Source: Synaphobranchus kaupii (taxonomy: Eukaryota > Chordata > Actinopteri > Anguilliformes > Synaphobranchidae). Taken from it: a stretch of DNA of 64,000 bases. Under the pieces are notes generated by a model that was not told the origin of the DNA, did not search any database, and worked only from the letters and a program-made list of their open reading frames with translations. A program made the position numbers and the translations under genes. Location: the NCBI GenBank assembly GCA_029718625.1, contig CM056381.1, positions 52,880,157 through 52,944,156 on the forward strand. The letters are read 5' to 3'. Positions 23,676 to 35,800 of this stretch are shown here, in pieces; the first letter of the stretch is position 1; each line of letters begins with the position of its first letter.

Positions 23676-24512
23676 TAAGTACATTTGAGACCCGCTGTAT
23701 CACAATCAATCGGCGGTCATATCGGCGTATTTTCGGGTAAACAAGGTTTTATGTCAAAATGCGTTTTTTTTTACCATTTTGGGGTTTCAACTAGCGAACG
23801 ATTGCTATCTATATGATCAGACATCTATTTATCTGTCTGTCTCTATCCATCTATCTTGCTAACTACCCAGCTAACAAAATTAGGTCCCCGGGAGGTCCTC
23901 TGAATGTCTCGAAATGTCATTACGACATCAGATCTTGTCGTCTTTTTGTAGGGTTTTCTAAATGTTTCGTGGACATAACACAGAACGTTCCCGGGACGTT
24001 CTAGTAACGTCCCCCAGACATTCATTACATGACATTATATTGTAACCAGTAACAGACACCACAGGAATGTCCCCGAATGTCCCATGAATGTTATGAGCAC
24101 AACGTCATATCATAGCTGGATAGGGACTTTGCTTGAACGTCCCAGAAAAATTCTAAGTAAATATCATATTGTAACCAAACAGTGACCTTCCTAGGACTTT
24201 AATAACGTCCTGGTAATGTTTTTAGGACATCCCTAGGGAATGTCACATCATAACTTTGAGAGGACTAAAAGGGGACATCCCTGGGAAGTCCACTGTTTGT
24301 TGGGTAGCGATTTATCTGTGTAACTTAATGTTATCTCTCTCGCTAGCTAACGCTAAGTTTATACTGCAACGATTAAAAATAAAACAATTTCCGATTAAAC
24401 ATTTGTGTATATTTGATCCATCTTTCCATCAATCAGCAGGGAAGTGATCCCAGTTGTGTAACCAATTTTTATTGATTTATGTGCGTATTTATTTAAGAAA
24501 ATCAAATATTGC
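23676..24512. other. intron-like non-coding DNA after the THAP exon
   Basis: Contains a short 'CTATCTATC/TGTCTGTC'-like patch (23815-23860) and a stretch (23890-24300) with recurring 'GAACGTCCC', 'GGGACGTT' and 'GTCCC(C)GAATGT' words spaced tens of bases apart, suggesting a degenerate tandem repeat. No exon was seen. Confidence 0.4.
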
Positions 24513-24516
24513 TTAA

Positions 24517-25157
24517 AGGGATAGTTTGGAGTTTTGGACATAATGTCTCAATTACGACTTTACCCATGATGTAGTTGATTGATGGAAACCATTTTCAGCT
24601 AATTCCATGCTGTCCCTTCTTTGGGACATACACACGTTGCTAATGATAGCGCAACTCTAAGTTAACCGGTAGCATCCACTACCAAACGCACTTAAACACT
24701 CCACAGTGCACCCAAAGCAAATAAAATACGACGACAGTCTATCGTGGGTTATTTTGAGTGTTTATACCATAATTTTTTAAGTCAAACTATCGTTGAATCC
24801 CTTACGTTGTGCTGACCTATATTCCCTATGGAAGTATGGCGGCGGAGTGAACGTGGCCATTGCAACTTGTTGCTTTTCTTTGTTGTTGTAGTCGACCAGT
24901 GCCGGCAATACATTCGTAGGTAACGTAAAGTATCGCTCCCCAGATAGACTGTCGTTGCTTTGGGTGCACTGTGGAGTGTTTAAGTGCGTTTGGTAGTGGA
25001 TGCTACCGGTTACCTTAGAGTTGTGCTAGCATTAGCAACGTGTTTATGTCCAAAAGAAGGGACAGCATGGAATTAGCTGAAAATGGTTTCCATCAATCAA
25101 CTACATCATGGGTAAGTCGTAATTGAGACATTATGTCCAAAATTCCGAACTATCCCT
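24517..25157. mobile_element. TTAA-flanked MITE with about 230-bp inverted repeats (T2/Kolobok-like)
   Basis: The element begins AGGGATAGTTTGGAGTTTTG and ends with the reverse complement of AGGGATAGTTCGGAATTTTG. It is flanked by TTAA (24513-24516 and 25158-25161). TTAA duplications with AGGG termini fit Kolobok/T2-type elements; piggyBac also uses TTAA but has different ends. The two arms match over about 230 bp with few differences, so the copy is fairly young. It is 641 bp and has no coding capacity. Confidence 0.8.
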
Positions 25158-25161
25158 TTAA

Positions 25162-25770
25162 CGGCCAAACTTTTAACCAGTTATTTTCTGTGATTAAAAT
25201 TTTTAAAAGGGATTGAATGTGTGCGCTTCCGTTAAGGGGGTGAATTCATTTAAGCTCAGTGGTGCATCCAACAGTACAACTTCAGCTGTCACTTGGTCAT
25301 GAGGTAGGCTAACCAAATAAATAAAGACAGTGTACAGTGTCTTCTGAGCCAGATCAGTGATGTGAGGATAACTGAAACTAATTTAAACTGCACGTGAAAC
25401 AGTCTTCTCCCTGTGAGACTCTGATAGAATGAAGCGCACACAGTTAGGTAAGTATTGTCCAAGTTTCTTTTATTTAACATTAACGAAACCAAATTTTCAC
25501 GTTCAATTTTAAATTTATAGTATATAGTCATTTAAGATGTATATCTATATCTAAACGCGTTTATTTTCTGGTTGTCTGTTGATGTTCACCAAATTCAGGA
25601 AAACATTAACGTTATGTCTCTCTTTCAGAACGTGTCTTGACCGTTTGCTGCCTGGTTCTGAGGTAAATTAACGGAAGTGACAGTTAACGTTAACTCAGCT
25701 TGCTAGGTTGGTTTTCTATGGTTAAGGTAATATTTACATGACAAATAAAGTTAACGGTAAACTGGCTGTA
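25162..25770. other. non-coding stretch
   Basis: No gene recognised. The last five bases CTGTA (25766-25770) are the left target duplication of the following LTR. Confidence 0.45.
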
Positions 25771-26259
25771 TGTCATGGTTTTCTGCCTGTTCAGCTCTGT
25801 TTGCTGGCGTTGGGTTCTTAGGGTTCTGTTCTCCTTACTCCTTATTTCCTGCCTTGGTTTTCTTTTCCCTGTCTCGCTGCTAGACAGTAACCTTGGTTTC
25901 GCCTCATTTCCATTTGCCTTTTATTTTAGCTCTTTGACAGTTATTGAGCTAGAGGCAATTGTGCTTGAGTCTACGAGCTTCGCCCTGTTTTTTGGGTTGT
26001 TTTTGGTTTGGATTATGCTGGGATTCTTTTCCCTTATTTGTTTATCTTCTCTGTTCGAAACCTACAAGTTCTCGACCACTTATCTGGGTTGTTATATTTT
26101 GGCTGTACGCCGGGAGTTATATTCCCTTTTCTGTTTATTTCTCTCTGCTCCGTTCATGGACTCACTTTACCGTCTTTAGTGGTTGTTTCTCACACTTCGT
26201 GGGACAACTTTCAGATCCCCTGTCAGTTGCGCCTGGTTCTCCAAACCCGACCGCTTACA
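25771..26259 (+). mobile_element. solo LTR, 489 bp
   Basis: It begins TGTCATGG and ends GCTTACA, with 5-bp direct repeats CTGTA on both sides (25766-25770 and 26260-26264). The composition is pyrimidine-rich, giving a Phe/Leu/Cys-rich frame (25775-26179) that mimics a membrane protein but is only LTR. The tail words 'GTTGCGCCTGGTTCTCC' resemble 44763-44782 ('GTCGCGTCTGGTTCTCTG'), so a related LTR fragment probably lies there. No internal retroelement genes flank it. Confidence 0.8.
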
Positions 26260-26264
26260 CTGTA

Positions 26265-27303
26265 AGGATAGCGTTAGTGAAATATATTCTGAGAGAATTT
26301 AACTATATGAATTTTCGTCTCATTTCTTCACTTGGTCGTTACTAACGACGTTAGCTACATGCTAGCTGCTATAAACATACGCCAATAACAGCTATTGGCA
26401 GATGGCGAGAGCCAGCTTGATGTTAGCTGGCTACCGTTAATTATATAATACTAGCAGTGATCAATAACTTGTTAGCTTATGGACGAGGGAAAAGTTTACT
26501 CTGGTGAAGTCTACTCTAGTGCCAACGTTTGCTATAGCCAACAGTTTAACGCGAGGTGGAAGCTACCATTGCTAAGTTACCATTGTCTTCTTGGCCTCAA
26601 CCCAGCAGCTGAGTTGACGACGGGATAAACATACTAACAACTAACGTTATTTGCGTTAAAAGAACATAGTTTTAATGTAGAATAACATAATTGTTTTGAA
26701 TACAATTTACACGTGTGTTATGGTAATGGTCATAGAGGAATGTTGTACAATAATCTCTCTCTCACCGCAGTCAGGAAGAACCACAGATGGGGAGATCGAA
26801 AAACATAATGAGACTGATTTATTATACTAAAAATATGCTAACAGTTGTATAAGGCTGGTAGTCGTGTCCCCTACATATACGTGGAGAAACAGATGGTAGG
26901 TTTTTTCTGTTCTTTTCATATAGCTACAGTTAATGTCTTAATTGTTAATTAAGCTAGACTTTCCATTTTTTTATAGTATCTATGACATACATTAAGAAAT
27001 CTTTAAAGTAATGTTTCAAGTGTTAAATATGCAGGTGTAAAGCTCTTTAGCCAAATTCATGGAAATTAGAGGTCAGCAATGAAATGTCAATGTTATAATA
27101 CAGTATATTGATTGTATTCCACGTGTCTGTCATACTCCTGAAAGCTTACAATTTTGTATCTGGCACTTACATAATAATGTAGATACCATTGCAGTTAGCA
27201 TTAAAAATCACAGGAAATGGCAGAAATGTGAGCTTTAAAATGTAAATTATGAAGACATTAATCTAGGCTACATGTTTCAGTGTAATGTCACCCCTTGGCC
27301 TTT
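26265..27303. other. non-coding stretch
   Basis: No gene recognised. Rich in GTTAGC/GCTAAC words. Confidence 0.4.
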
Positions 27304-27432
27304 GCATACCCTATACCTATACAGCACAGAGAGTTTGCCACTTTTCAGGTTTTCCTACAGAAATAACCGCAATGACCACAGACTCTCAGCCCTTAAAAAC
27401 AGTAACGTCTGTACCTTCTGACCTCATGTAAC
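27304..27432 (+). repeat. direct duplication, copy 1 (129 bp)
   Basis: Matches 27515-27642 in the same orientation at roughly 90% identity by eye, with shared words such as 'GACTCTCAGCCCTTAAAAAC' and 'TTCTGACCTCATGTAA'. The two copies are separated by 82 bp. Confidence 0.85.
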
Positions 27433-27514
27433 TAATACTGTCTACATACCCCGGGGTCTACACAAATTATTGGGATGGCAGGTATGCCATCCGCCAAGTT
27501 ACAGCTTGGTGGGG

Positions 27515-27642
27515 CATGCCCCATACCTATACAGCACCGAGAGTTTGGCACTTTTCAGGGTTTCCTACAGAAGTAACCACAATGACCATAGACTCTCAGC
27601 CCTTAAAAACCTTAACTTCTGTATGTTCTGACCTCATGTAAC
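27515..27642 (+). repeat. direct duplication, copy 2 (128 bp)
   Basis: Second copy of the unit at 27304-27432. Confidence 0.85.
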
Positions 27643-27910
27643 CACACAGCATTCAGATACAACTTCACACATCCACACAATAAAGCCCCAAACTTGGGTT
27701 ATTTTGCCGTTTTTCTCCTTCCTCTTCCGCTTCTTCTTCCCATTTTCCTGTCAAACTGCCTGCCTCCATCGCGATGTTATCCAATGGGGAGAATTATTAT
27801 TTGAGGGTATGGTCCGTATACCTGCTCATCAAGCTTATCGTCCAATAAAAACAATTCATACTAATGTTTTTTAATGTTAATATAGCTAATGGCTTCATGC
27901 TTTCCAAGAA

Positions 27911-27980
27911 GCTACTGTGGCTTAGTAGTTGAACTGCAGTCTCTCACACCGTGGATTGTGGGTTCGAGCTCAGCAGGGCA
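27911..27980 (+). repeat. tRNA-like SINE head or tRNA relic
   Basis: An A-box-like TGGCTTAGTAGT and a B-box-like GGTTCGAGCTC stand about 40 bp apart, with 5 of 7 acceptor-like base pairs between GCTACTG and CAGCAGG. The T-stem and anticodon stem do not pair properly, so this is not a functional tRNA. It may be the head of a tRNA-derived SINE. Confidence 0.35.
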
Positions 27981-28078
27981 CATGCTTATTTTCCACAAAA
28001 ACAATGTGCAACTGTTAAGTACTTTTCATTTCTTAGACTGTTATTATTTTCACATTAACACATTCACATTAACACAAC

Positions 28079-29231
28079 GAACAAAAACGTCTCTGACATT
28101 AAAAAAAGCCAAGTTACTCACGTATAGCCTTCATAGCGCTGTCTATAAGTCCTTAATTCCAACTTGCAAAAACTAGGCCTGCCTATTGCCAATCGTAGAT
28201 CACACTAAATAAACTAGCTCTATTCCAAAGCAATGCTATCCAAACTTTCCTAAATTATTTAATGCAACTTGGCCCTGTGTTTCTTCATCTTAGCATATGA
28301 AGAGATTGTGCCTCATGGAACCACATATGATTTCAATTAATGTTTTTAACAGTTGATGAATAATTACACTCCAGAAAGGATATGGTTATACTTTGTTGGC
28401 AAGTTTACTTTACAAAATGTACAGGTTTTAAAATGTTAACTGCTGCTACAGATTTCTTTACTATTCACAAGCAGACATTTATATCAAGAAACATCATGTA
28501 CAATAGAGAAAGGGGGGATGAATAAATAAATGCAGATAAAAATAAGTAATATTTTTAAAATAGCGTACATATAGCATTTTTACAAACGTATGCAGACATG
28601 TTTGTGGGTCAGATGATGGAAAATAAGTAATAGTACTAATTTTCTTAACATAATAATAGTTATATTTGCGAACAGAATTTTGTGAACACAAGGATATCTA
28701 TGCTCTGTAGGACCACACAGGTTTTGATAGAAATCCAAATATTCCAAATAAATAAATAATAATAATAATAATACATTTTATTCATTCTGTGCTTTTCATA
28801 GACCCAAAGCAGTGGATGCAGACAATTATTCAAACATGCCCTATAATGTAGTAATTTTTCTGTTTAATTAAGTGCAACACATCTGAATCAGAGTAATTCC
28901 ACTATAAATTATTCTCATTTTGCAGTTTGATGTGGAACATACAGTTTCATTGATCACATTCTCTTGAGATGGTAAGATGAAGAAACACAGGGCCAAGTTG
29001 CATTAAATAATTTAGGAAAGTTTGGATAGCATTGCTTTGGAATAGAGCTAGTTTATTTAGTGTGAGCTACGATAGGCAATATTGTTAGTTGTAACTTGGC
29101 CACATTTTGATATCAATACTTTTAAAGGCAGACCTAGTTTTTGCAAGTTGGAATTAAGGACTTATAGACAGCGCTATGTAGGCTATGCGTGAGTAACTTG
29201 GCTTTTTTTTATGTTGGAGACGTTTTTGTTC
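28079..29231. mobile_element. element with about 215- to 260-bp inverted repeats
   Basis: The left arm (28079-28292) and right arm (28973-29231) are reverse complements. The outer ends read GAACAAAAACGTCTC. The right arm has about 45 bp of extra sequence near 29083-29128. The central 680 bp holds an (AAT)n run with 'ATACATTTTATTC' (28750-28790), a word seen at fish LINE tails. No coding capacity, and no target duplication was recognised. Confidence 0.68.
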
Positions 29232-30258
29232 TGATATCACTTATTTTTGGTAGCTAACTAATGATGAACAATGCATGAAGATAATGACATCGAGAGAGAC
29301 ATGCATACAGAATAGTACATGCATTCCAAATAAATGCATGCAGACATTCACATAACCATAACGCCCTCTACTGACGAGAATAATGACATTTCTCCTATTA
29401 GCGATAGCCCACAATTACATTAAAAGAGTTTGTAGATGAGCTGTATTTAATGTCTCATGGAATACAATGAACAGCACCAACTGAACTATGGATCATGAAG
29501 AAGCATGTAAATTAATTAACCAAGTCTATATGGAGACATGCATAATAGCACAATAGGCTAGACGCAAACACATTGTAGCTGAAAGAAATACACACTACAT
29601 ACTAAGAAAGTAGCCTACCAAAGATTATTCTTCTGATTATTATTATAATGAAAAGTGTTTGCAGTAAGATAGTACATTGTCTGCAGAGTAGCGTAGACTA
29701 GAGCAATGTTCGGAGGCTATAGTAATTTTTTTAAAGTGACTAACCATGAATCAGATATGTTTAGGGAATTGGACGTTTATATAGCCGATCTCTCAAGGCA
29801 TTGCAGCTTATAGTAGGCTATCGTCAATTCTTAATGTATTATCGTAAATTCTTAATTTTCCTAGTAGTTAATTTTATGGTGACATTGTGTTCTGTGTGAA
29901 AAGTATAAACTGAACAGAGCTGAAGTGAAGAAATGAATGAAGACATAATAAAGAAATGTTGGCCGAGGCGAGCGTTGAACGTCCGGCTTCCACAGTGAGT
30001 CAGACAAGACCGCGGCGCAATGGACAGCACGCTCCACACAGACAAATATTTTTGTCGGCATTTGTGTGAGATTAAAACATGTAGCCAATGGCATTTTTAC
30101 ATTAATGCAAGAACGCGATGTTAACCAGATGATATTCTGCATTGAAACTTTTTTCTTTGCTTGACAAATGGCCTTGTTTTGACAGGCCTGTTTCGGTTGG
30201 TGACACTTGTCTGTAAATTCTTATTAAAGACAATAGTGAGACACTCAATGCACATGTA
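29232..30258. other. non-coding stretch
   Basis: No gene recognised. A GC-rich patch at 29955-30045 vaguely resembles a tRNA on the minus strand but lacks pairing. Confidence 0.4.
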
Positions 30259-31816
30259 CAAACCTCAATTACAAAAAAGTTGGGACAGTGTATAAAATGT
30301 AAATAAAAACAGAAAGCAATGATTTGTGAGTCCTTTTTGTATTCAATTGAAAACAGTACAAAGACAAGATATTTAATGTTTTAACTAATGAACTTTATTC
30401 TACATTTCATTCTTTATTCAGCTCATTCTACATTTGATGCCTGCAACACCTCCCAAAATATTTGGGACAGGGGCATGTTTACCTTTGTGTTACATCACCT
30501 GTCCTTTTAACAACTCTTGTTTATATTGTTTATCAACAATCTTTTGGGAACTACAACACTAATTGTTGTAGTTTTGAAAGCAGAATTGTTTCCCATTCTT
30601 GCTTAATATGAGACTTCAACTGCTCACCAGTCCGGGGTCTCCATTGTCATATTTTGGGCTTCATAATGCGCCACACGTTTTCAATGGGAGACAGGTCTGG
30701 ACTGCAGTCAGGCCAGTCTAGCACTCTGATGACGAAGCCATGTTGTTGTAACACGTGTAGAATGTGGCTTGGCATTGTCTTGCTGAAATAAGCAGGGATG
30801 TCCCTGAAAAAGCGATTGTCTAGATCGCAGCAAATGTTGCTCCAAAATGCATATGTACCCTTCAGCGTTAATGGTGCTTTCACAGATGTGCAAGTTACCC
30901 ATGCCATGGGCACTAACACACCCCCATACCATGACAGACGCTGGCTTTTGAACCTTGTGTTGGTAACAATCGAGATGGTCCTTTTCCTCTTTGGCCGGGA
31001 GAACATGACGTCCATTATTTCCAAAAACAGGTGGACTCGTCAGACCACAGCACACGTTTCCACTTTGCGTCAGTCCATCTCAGATGAGCCCAGAGAAGTT
31101 GGCGGTGTTTCTGGATGTTGTTGATATATGGCTTACGCTTTGGGTAGTAGAGTCTTAACTTGCATTTGTAGATGCAGCGACAAATTGTGTTTACTGACAA
31201 TGGTTTTCTGAAGTATTCCCGAGCCCATGTGGTTATATTCATTACAGAAGCATGCCGTTTTTAATGTAGTGCTGTCTGAAGGATCGAAGGTCACGGGCAT
31301 TCAATATTGGTTTACGGCCTTGCCCATTTTCTCCAGATTCTCTGAATCTTTTACTAATATTATGAACTGTAGATGGTGAAATCCCTAAATTCCTTGCAAT
31401 CGTGTGTTGAGAAACGTTGTTCTTAAACTGTTGGACTATTCACTCATGCCAGTTTTTCACAAAGTGGCGAACCCATCCTTGCTCGTAAATGCCAGAGCCT
31501 TCGTGGATGCTCCTTTTATACCCAGTCATGATAGCATGACCTGTCACCTATTCACCTATTTACCTGTGGAATGTTCCAAACAGGTGTTTTTTGAATATTC
31601 CACAACCTTCCCTGTTCCAACTTTTTTGGAACGTGTTGCAGGCATCAAATTCGGAATTAGCGTATATTTACAAAAATCAATTAAGTTGCAAAGGTAAAAT
31701 AAAATATTTAAATATCGTTTTCATTTAAATATATAGACAAGAGAATTTACAAATCACTGCTTTCTGCTTTTATTTGCATTTTACATACTGTCCCACCTTT
31801 GGAATTCAGGTTTCAG
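30259..31816 (-). mobile_element. Tc1/mariner element, full length but decayed
   Basis: TA dinucleotides flank both ends (30257-30258 and 31817-31818). The termini are inverted: left 'ACCTCAATTACAAAAAAGTT', right, read in reverse, 'ACCTGAATTCCAAAGGTGGG'. Both continue as GGGACAGT..TAAAATG.AAATAAAA. It is 1558 bp, the usual size, with a broken transposase gene on the minus strand. Confidence 0.88.
30640..31440 (-). pseudogene. Tc1/mariner transposase, frameshifted
   Basis: The cut-and-paste transposase would bind the TIRs and catalyse excision and insertion at TA. Pieces in order on the minus strand are a helix-turn-helix region near 31440-31270 ('HTIARNLGISPSTVHNI'); 'VLWSDES' with the first catalytic Asp near 31030; 'MVWGCVSAHGMG' near 30910; 'LFQQDNAKPH' with the second Asp near 30770; and 'WPDCSPDLSPIENVW' with the final Glu near 30670. 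These lie in different frames with in-frame stops around 31230-31260, so the gene is dead. Start and stop are not defined. Confidence 0.82.
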
Positions 31817-31818
31817 TA

Positions 31819-32653
31819 AGAGATGTCACAACCGCAACAATGTGGTCACAACTGAAACACCTGCTGTTTTGTTAAAATTTTGAATAATATGAATAATCAA
31901 TCAAATATCCAAGATATTGTGCTGGTGAAGGTATATATAATCTCATAAATAAGAATATCAAATTCATGTGATTAAATATGTCCATTTTATAGAGAACATT
32001 TGGACAGAGTTTTCTCTAAATTTAATTAATCCAATGTTTTATTTGATTTAAAAATTCAGGGTAATGTAATTTTATTTCAAAAGCAGGGTTTACACCATGT
32101 TTCGGTTGTGACATATTTAGGAGCAGTCAGTAAATTCATCCTTATTCTGAAAAAATTACATGTGATTGCACTGTACATCTAGTATATTTATGTATCTCAG
32201 ATAAAGTGTAACACATATATTGTAAAATAATTTTGAAAAAAGAATACTAATTTACACTTTTCTCCAGCCCTCAATTTGCACGACTTCCGTAGAATGGCCC
32301 ATATATATAGTATTTTATTTATTTATCTTTTGGCCCAGCACTTCTTAACCCCTTTGCGCAGAGGCTTAATTTTACCCATTTTCATCTGTTTTGTACCATT
32401 CTGTTTAAAGCTTTATAATGGACACACACCACTAATAAACTGTAAGTACTTGGCAGTTGTAGTTCACAGTACCTGGTACATGTGCAGTAGTTTGGGGCTA
32501 TATCTCTGCTCTCACTACAGGTAGAGAGTTGGCTGAGAGCTCATTATAATTGGGAGGAGAGCTACTTTTCTACAAATCAAAAGTAATTTTTCAGTGGAAT
32601 TCCCCTTTTACCAACTTTCACACCATCTCTAAACTTGCACTATTGTTTTTCAG
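31819..32653. other. non-coding stretch before the terminal-exon candidate
   Basis: No exon recognised. It ends in the acceptor tract 'TTGTTTTTCAG' (32644-32653). Confidence 0.4.
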
Positions 32654-32816
32654 ACGCTACGTAGGAATAAACCCAGAGAGGGGCACCAAGGCTGGACGGG
32701 ACAAAGTGCTGTCCAAGAGAATTGGTAAAGTCGCTCATAAGAAGAAAACAAAGGTCAATCCTCATGTCTCCACTCTACTGAAGAGACTGATGGACTTTGA
32801 GTGGGACTTCATATAA
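32654..32816 (+). CDS. candidate 3'-terminal coding exon (copy B), homologous to 5173-5302
   Basis: After a TTGTTTTTCAG acceptor, one base completes a split codon. The frame then runs 53 residues to TAA. It begins RYVGINPERG, has a very basic middle (KRIGKVAHKKKTK) and ends NPHVSTLLKRLMDFEWDFI. The INPxxG start, NP-x-V-x-x-L core, aromatic F-x-W end and intron phase match the candidate at 5173. The clean frame and basic linker look like a real nuclear-protein tail. Upstream exons were not found in the window and the family is not recognised. Confidence 0.55.
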
Positions 32817-32819
32817 GCC

Positions 32820-35800
32820 AACTCACTCACTCACCTCCACTCACTATCCCTACACCAGTTTTTTCCCCCCACCCCCTCGCTCTCATACACATATTTTATT
32901 TTGATAATGTGTCATGTCTGTTGGTGTTTAATATTTGTTTGTGTTAAGAACTTGGATGGTTTTGGACAGACACAGCCTCATATTATAAAAACATTCATGT
33001 ATGTTAATGTGTTTATGCTGATATGCTGATTTGAGTGTTTCTTGTGGTTGTATTGCACTACTTAACATTTTAGCACTAAAGCTTTGACTCAGCTTTGACT
33101 ACTAATAACAGTGGTTCATCAGGTTACTGATGTTGTACTGCTATTTTTTGAACACCACTGTATCCCTTAAATAATAATACAATCCTTTAAATAATGTTGC
33201 TACATTCTCAGGTGTTATTCAAAAACAACACAAGCCCAGTTCTGCTGTATGACCCCCTGGTGACAGCTAGTAGGCATAGGAGTAGTAATGGTATTGTAAT
33301 TGTGGTTGATGATTTTAATTTCTTTATTTTTTGACCACAATAACAAAAAATAACAACAGCTCTGAGGGATCCCGGTCGCTCAGTTTAAGCTCACAGTCTC
33401 CACAAGTAGTTCCTCATATTGGATTCTGGCAAAGCAGTCTAAATTAAATCCAATAGCAGTGACATGCAGGGGTCCAATTCCATTATTATAGAATACAAAG
33501 TAAAAGTCCTACCCATGGGGTGGGTAAAGGTAAAATGAAGAGTGCTCTGTGTTCTGCACATACAATTCTCCAGCTGGGTTTCACAGTGGGAGATGATGGA
33601 GAGTCAGCCTGTTTGTCCCTCTCTCTGGCACAAAAGAAAAAGGAAAAGGCCTTTACCACAAGAAGGCACCTTTTATAATCTATTTTTATATTACTTAGAT
33701 CATCTGAAACTAAGAGGAACTCAATGCGATACAAAATGAATGAGTGTGCCAGAGACGGTAAAACTTGCTGTGTGACTGACTCACTTCTGTTCTTAAGCAC
33801 TGTTGTGAGGACCCTGAAAAACTGAAACACTCTTTAAAACACCAATGAAAAAAAGCCGCAACGTACCATCACAATATCAGGTGCTAAGGATGCTGAACTG
33901 CAGGTTTTTTGAAGGTTACAGGGACAGCTCGACTCAGTTCTGGCTGAAATGGTGATGGAATGACTGGGCTTTGCTCTGCAGAGCTATGCATATTCGTCTC
34001 CTGACCAAACAGTCACAACTGTTGTAAATAGTCCTCTCCGGCAAGAATCCAAGAGTTGAATCTCACAGCTCATCAGAGGTGAAACATGGGAGGCGTTATT
34101 GTATATAGTGTGTTAGTACACATCAATAAGTTTCAGGAGATGGCAGGTTAGTGTATGTTAGAGGTGATTCAGACACTCTCTATACTGGGCTTTTCCTGAA
34201 ATATTTATTTGTTTGTTTATTTCAAACAGGATAAAAACGTCTGTACAAAAAACAGGGGAAGAAAGTATGATTGATAAATTTAGACAGATGTGACAGCAGG
34301 CTAAAAGTTAGGGTGGAATCAGTGTATTAAATCCAAACTTGTAAGGTGATTCTTCAGTTTAGGAGTTCCAGTACTTTGTCCACTCCAGGCAATTTTCCTC
34401 ATTCATATTTCCTGTAGTATTTTGGATGAAATAAATTACTTTTTGGAAATGGCAGTTTATAAGGGGAACGTAGAAGTTGTAAGAGCTAACTGGACATTGG
34501 TGACAAAAGATCATCAAAATGTCCACTGTATGTAATAAATTATAACATATATTATAAATAAATAATTTCAAACTAAAAGACTTTGCAGATTGAGGATGCC
34601 ATACGTCAGAGCAGAAGGCATTTAATGTAAGGCACTGAATTAACAGTGCCTTGAAGGCAAGTATGTTTCCAGACAGAGAGGGGTAGAAAATATTCATATC
34701 ATGTTAAAGGGTAACAAAGCACTAAAACAACTTATTTTAGATGATAACTGATACATTTGGTTTTTTCGAAGTATTACTGATTGATCCTGGTCCAAATCTT
34801 GACAAATTACTGCAGTCAGCGCAAAAAAGCGTAAACTAAGAATCTGGCTCAAAAGTGTCTCGTGGTAAAATGTTAGGTACTGCACGTTCAATCTGTGACG
34901 ATGGAGAGTCAGCCTCTATATATATAGGCTACTTTATTAAAAATCAATATATAGCCAGTATAAAGCATATGAAAACTGTGTATCTGACAGGGACATGGAG
35001 AGCTACTCTCTGCGTTGCATGCACGGTGTGGATATTTCATGTATTTTTATGTTAAAACAAAACAAATTTTTACGTTATGATGAGGTAAGTAAAGTATCAA
35101 TTGTTTACTTTATTCTCACTGTGCCCTTGCTGGTCTGTTTATGTCGAATAATTTTTGTAAACAAACTATTACTCACGCTACACAACGCCGTTTAGTGTGA
35201 GCTGCTGTGCTGACTGTGGACAAGAGCAGTTATTTTTGTTGGTTAATGAAGTCTCTTTAAAAATATTGTTGAATTTATGTTTTAGGGTATATTATTGCTA
35301 TATGTGGTATTTTCTGAGCTTTTGGCTACTAGTGAAAAAAAATTGCTGGGGCGTGGTTTGATACCTGGAGCTCAGCCTCTATATTTTACCTTATAACACC
35401 CAGATTTTTGCATTTTTTATGTTTTGCATCCCTTTAATGTGTAGAAGGAATATGGCATTACTGAAGTGACAATAACAAAGTATTAGAAATAAATGTACTG
35501 TATTACCCTGTGGTAAGAACTGTGATACACGTGTCATGGAATCTTCTATTCACTGAATTAATGGGATTGAATACAATATGAAATAATAAAGCCAGTGGTA
35601 TGTATGATCAAAAAACACAGTTTTGATCTCGTCTGACCATGACACGCAGTTCAAATCGCAGTTACAATGCCATTTGTCGTGGATTTTTCCCTTTCAACCC
35701 ACAGTGAGCAAGTCTGTCCAAACAGAACCACAACAAAACGATGTAATAGAATAAGAAAAATAATTTCAGTTTATGTAGAGATAAACTCAGAATGAGAGAG

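Noticed and set aside
25775..26345. Hydrophobic 134- and 128-residue frames resembling a transporter
   Set aside because: Contained largely in the solo LTR 25771-26259; biased T-rich composition.
29955..30045. tRNA-like sequence on the minus strand
   Set aside because: Only loose box-A/box-B resemblance; stems do not pair.
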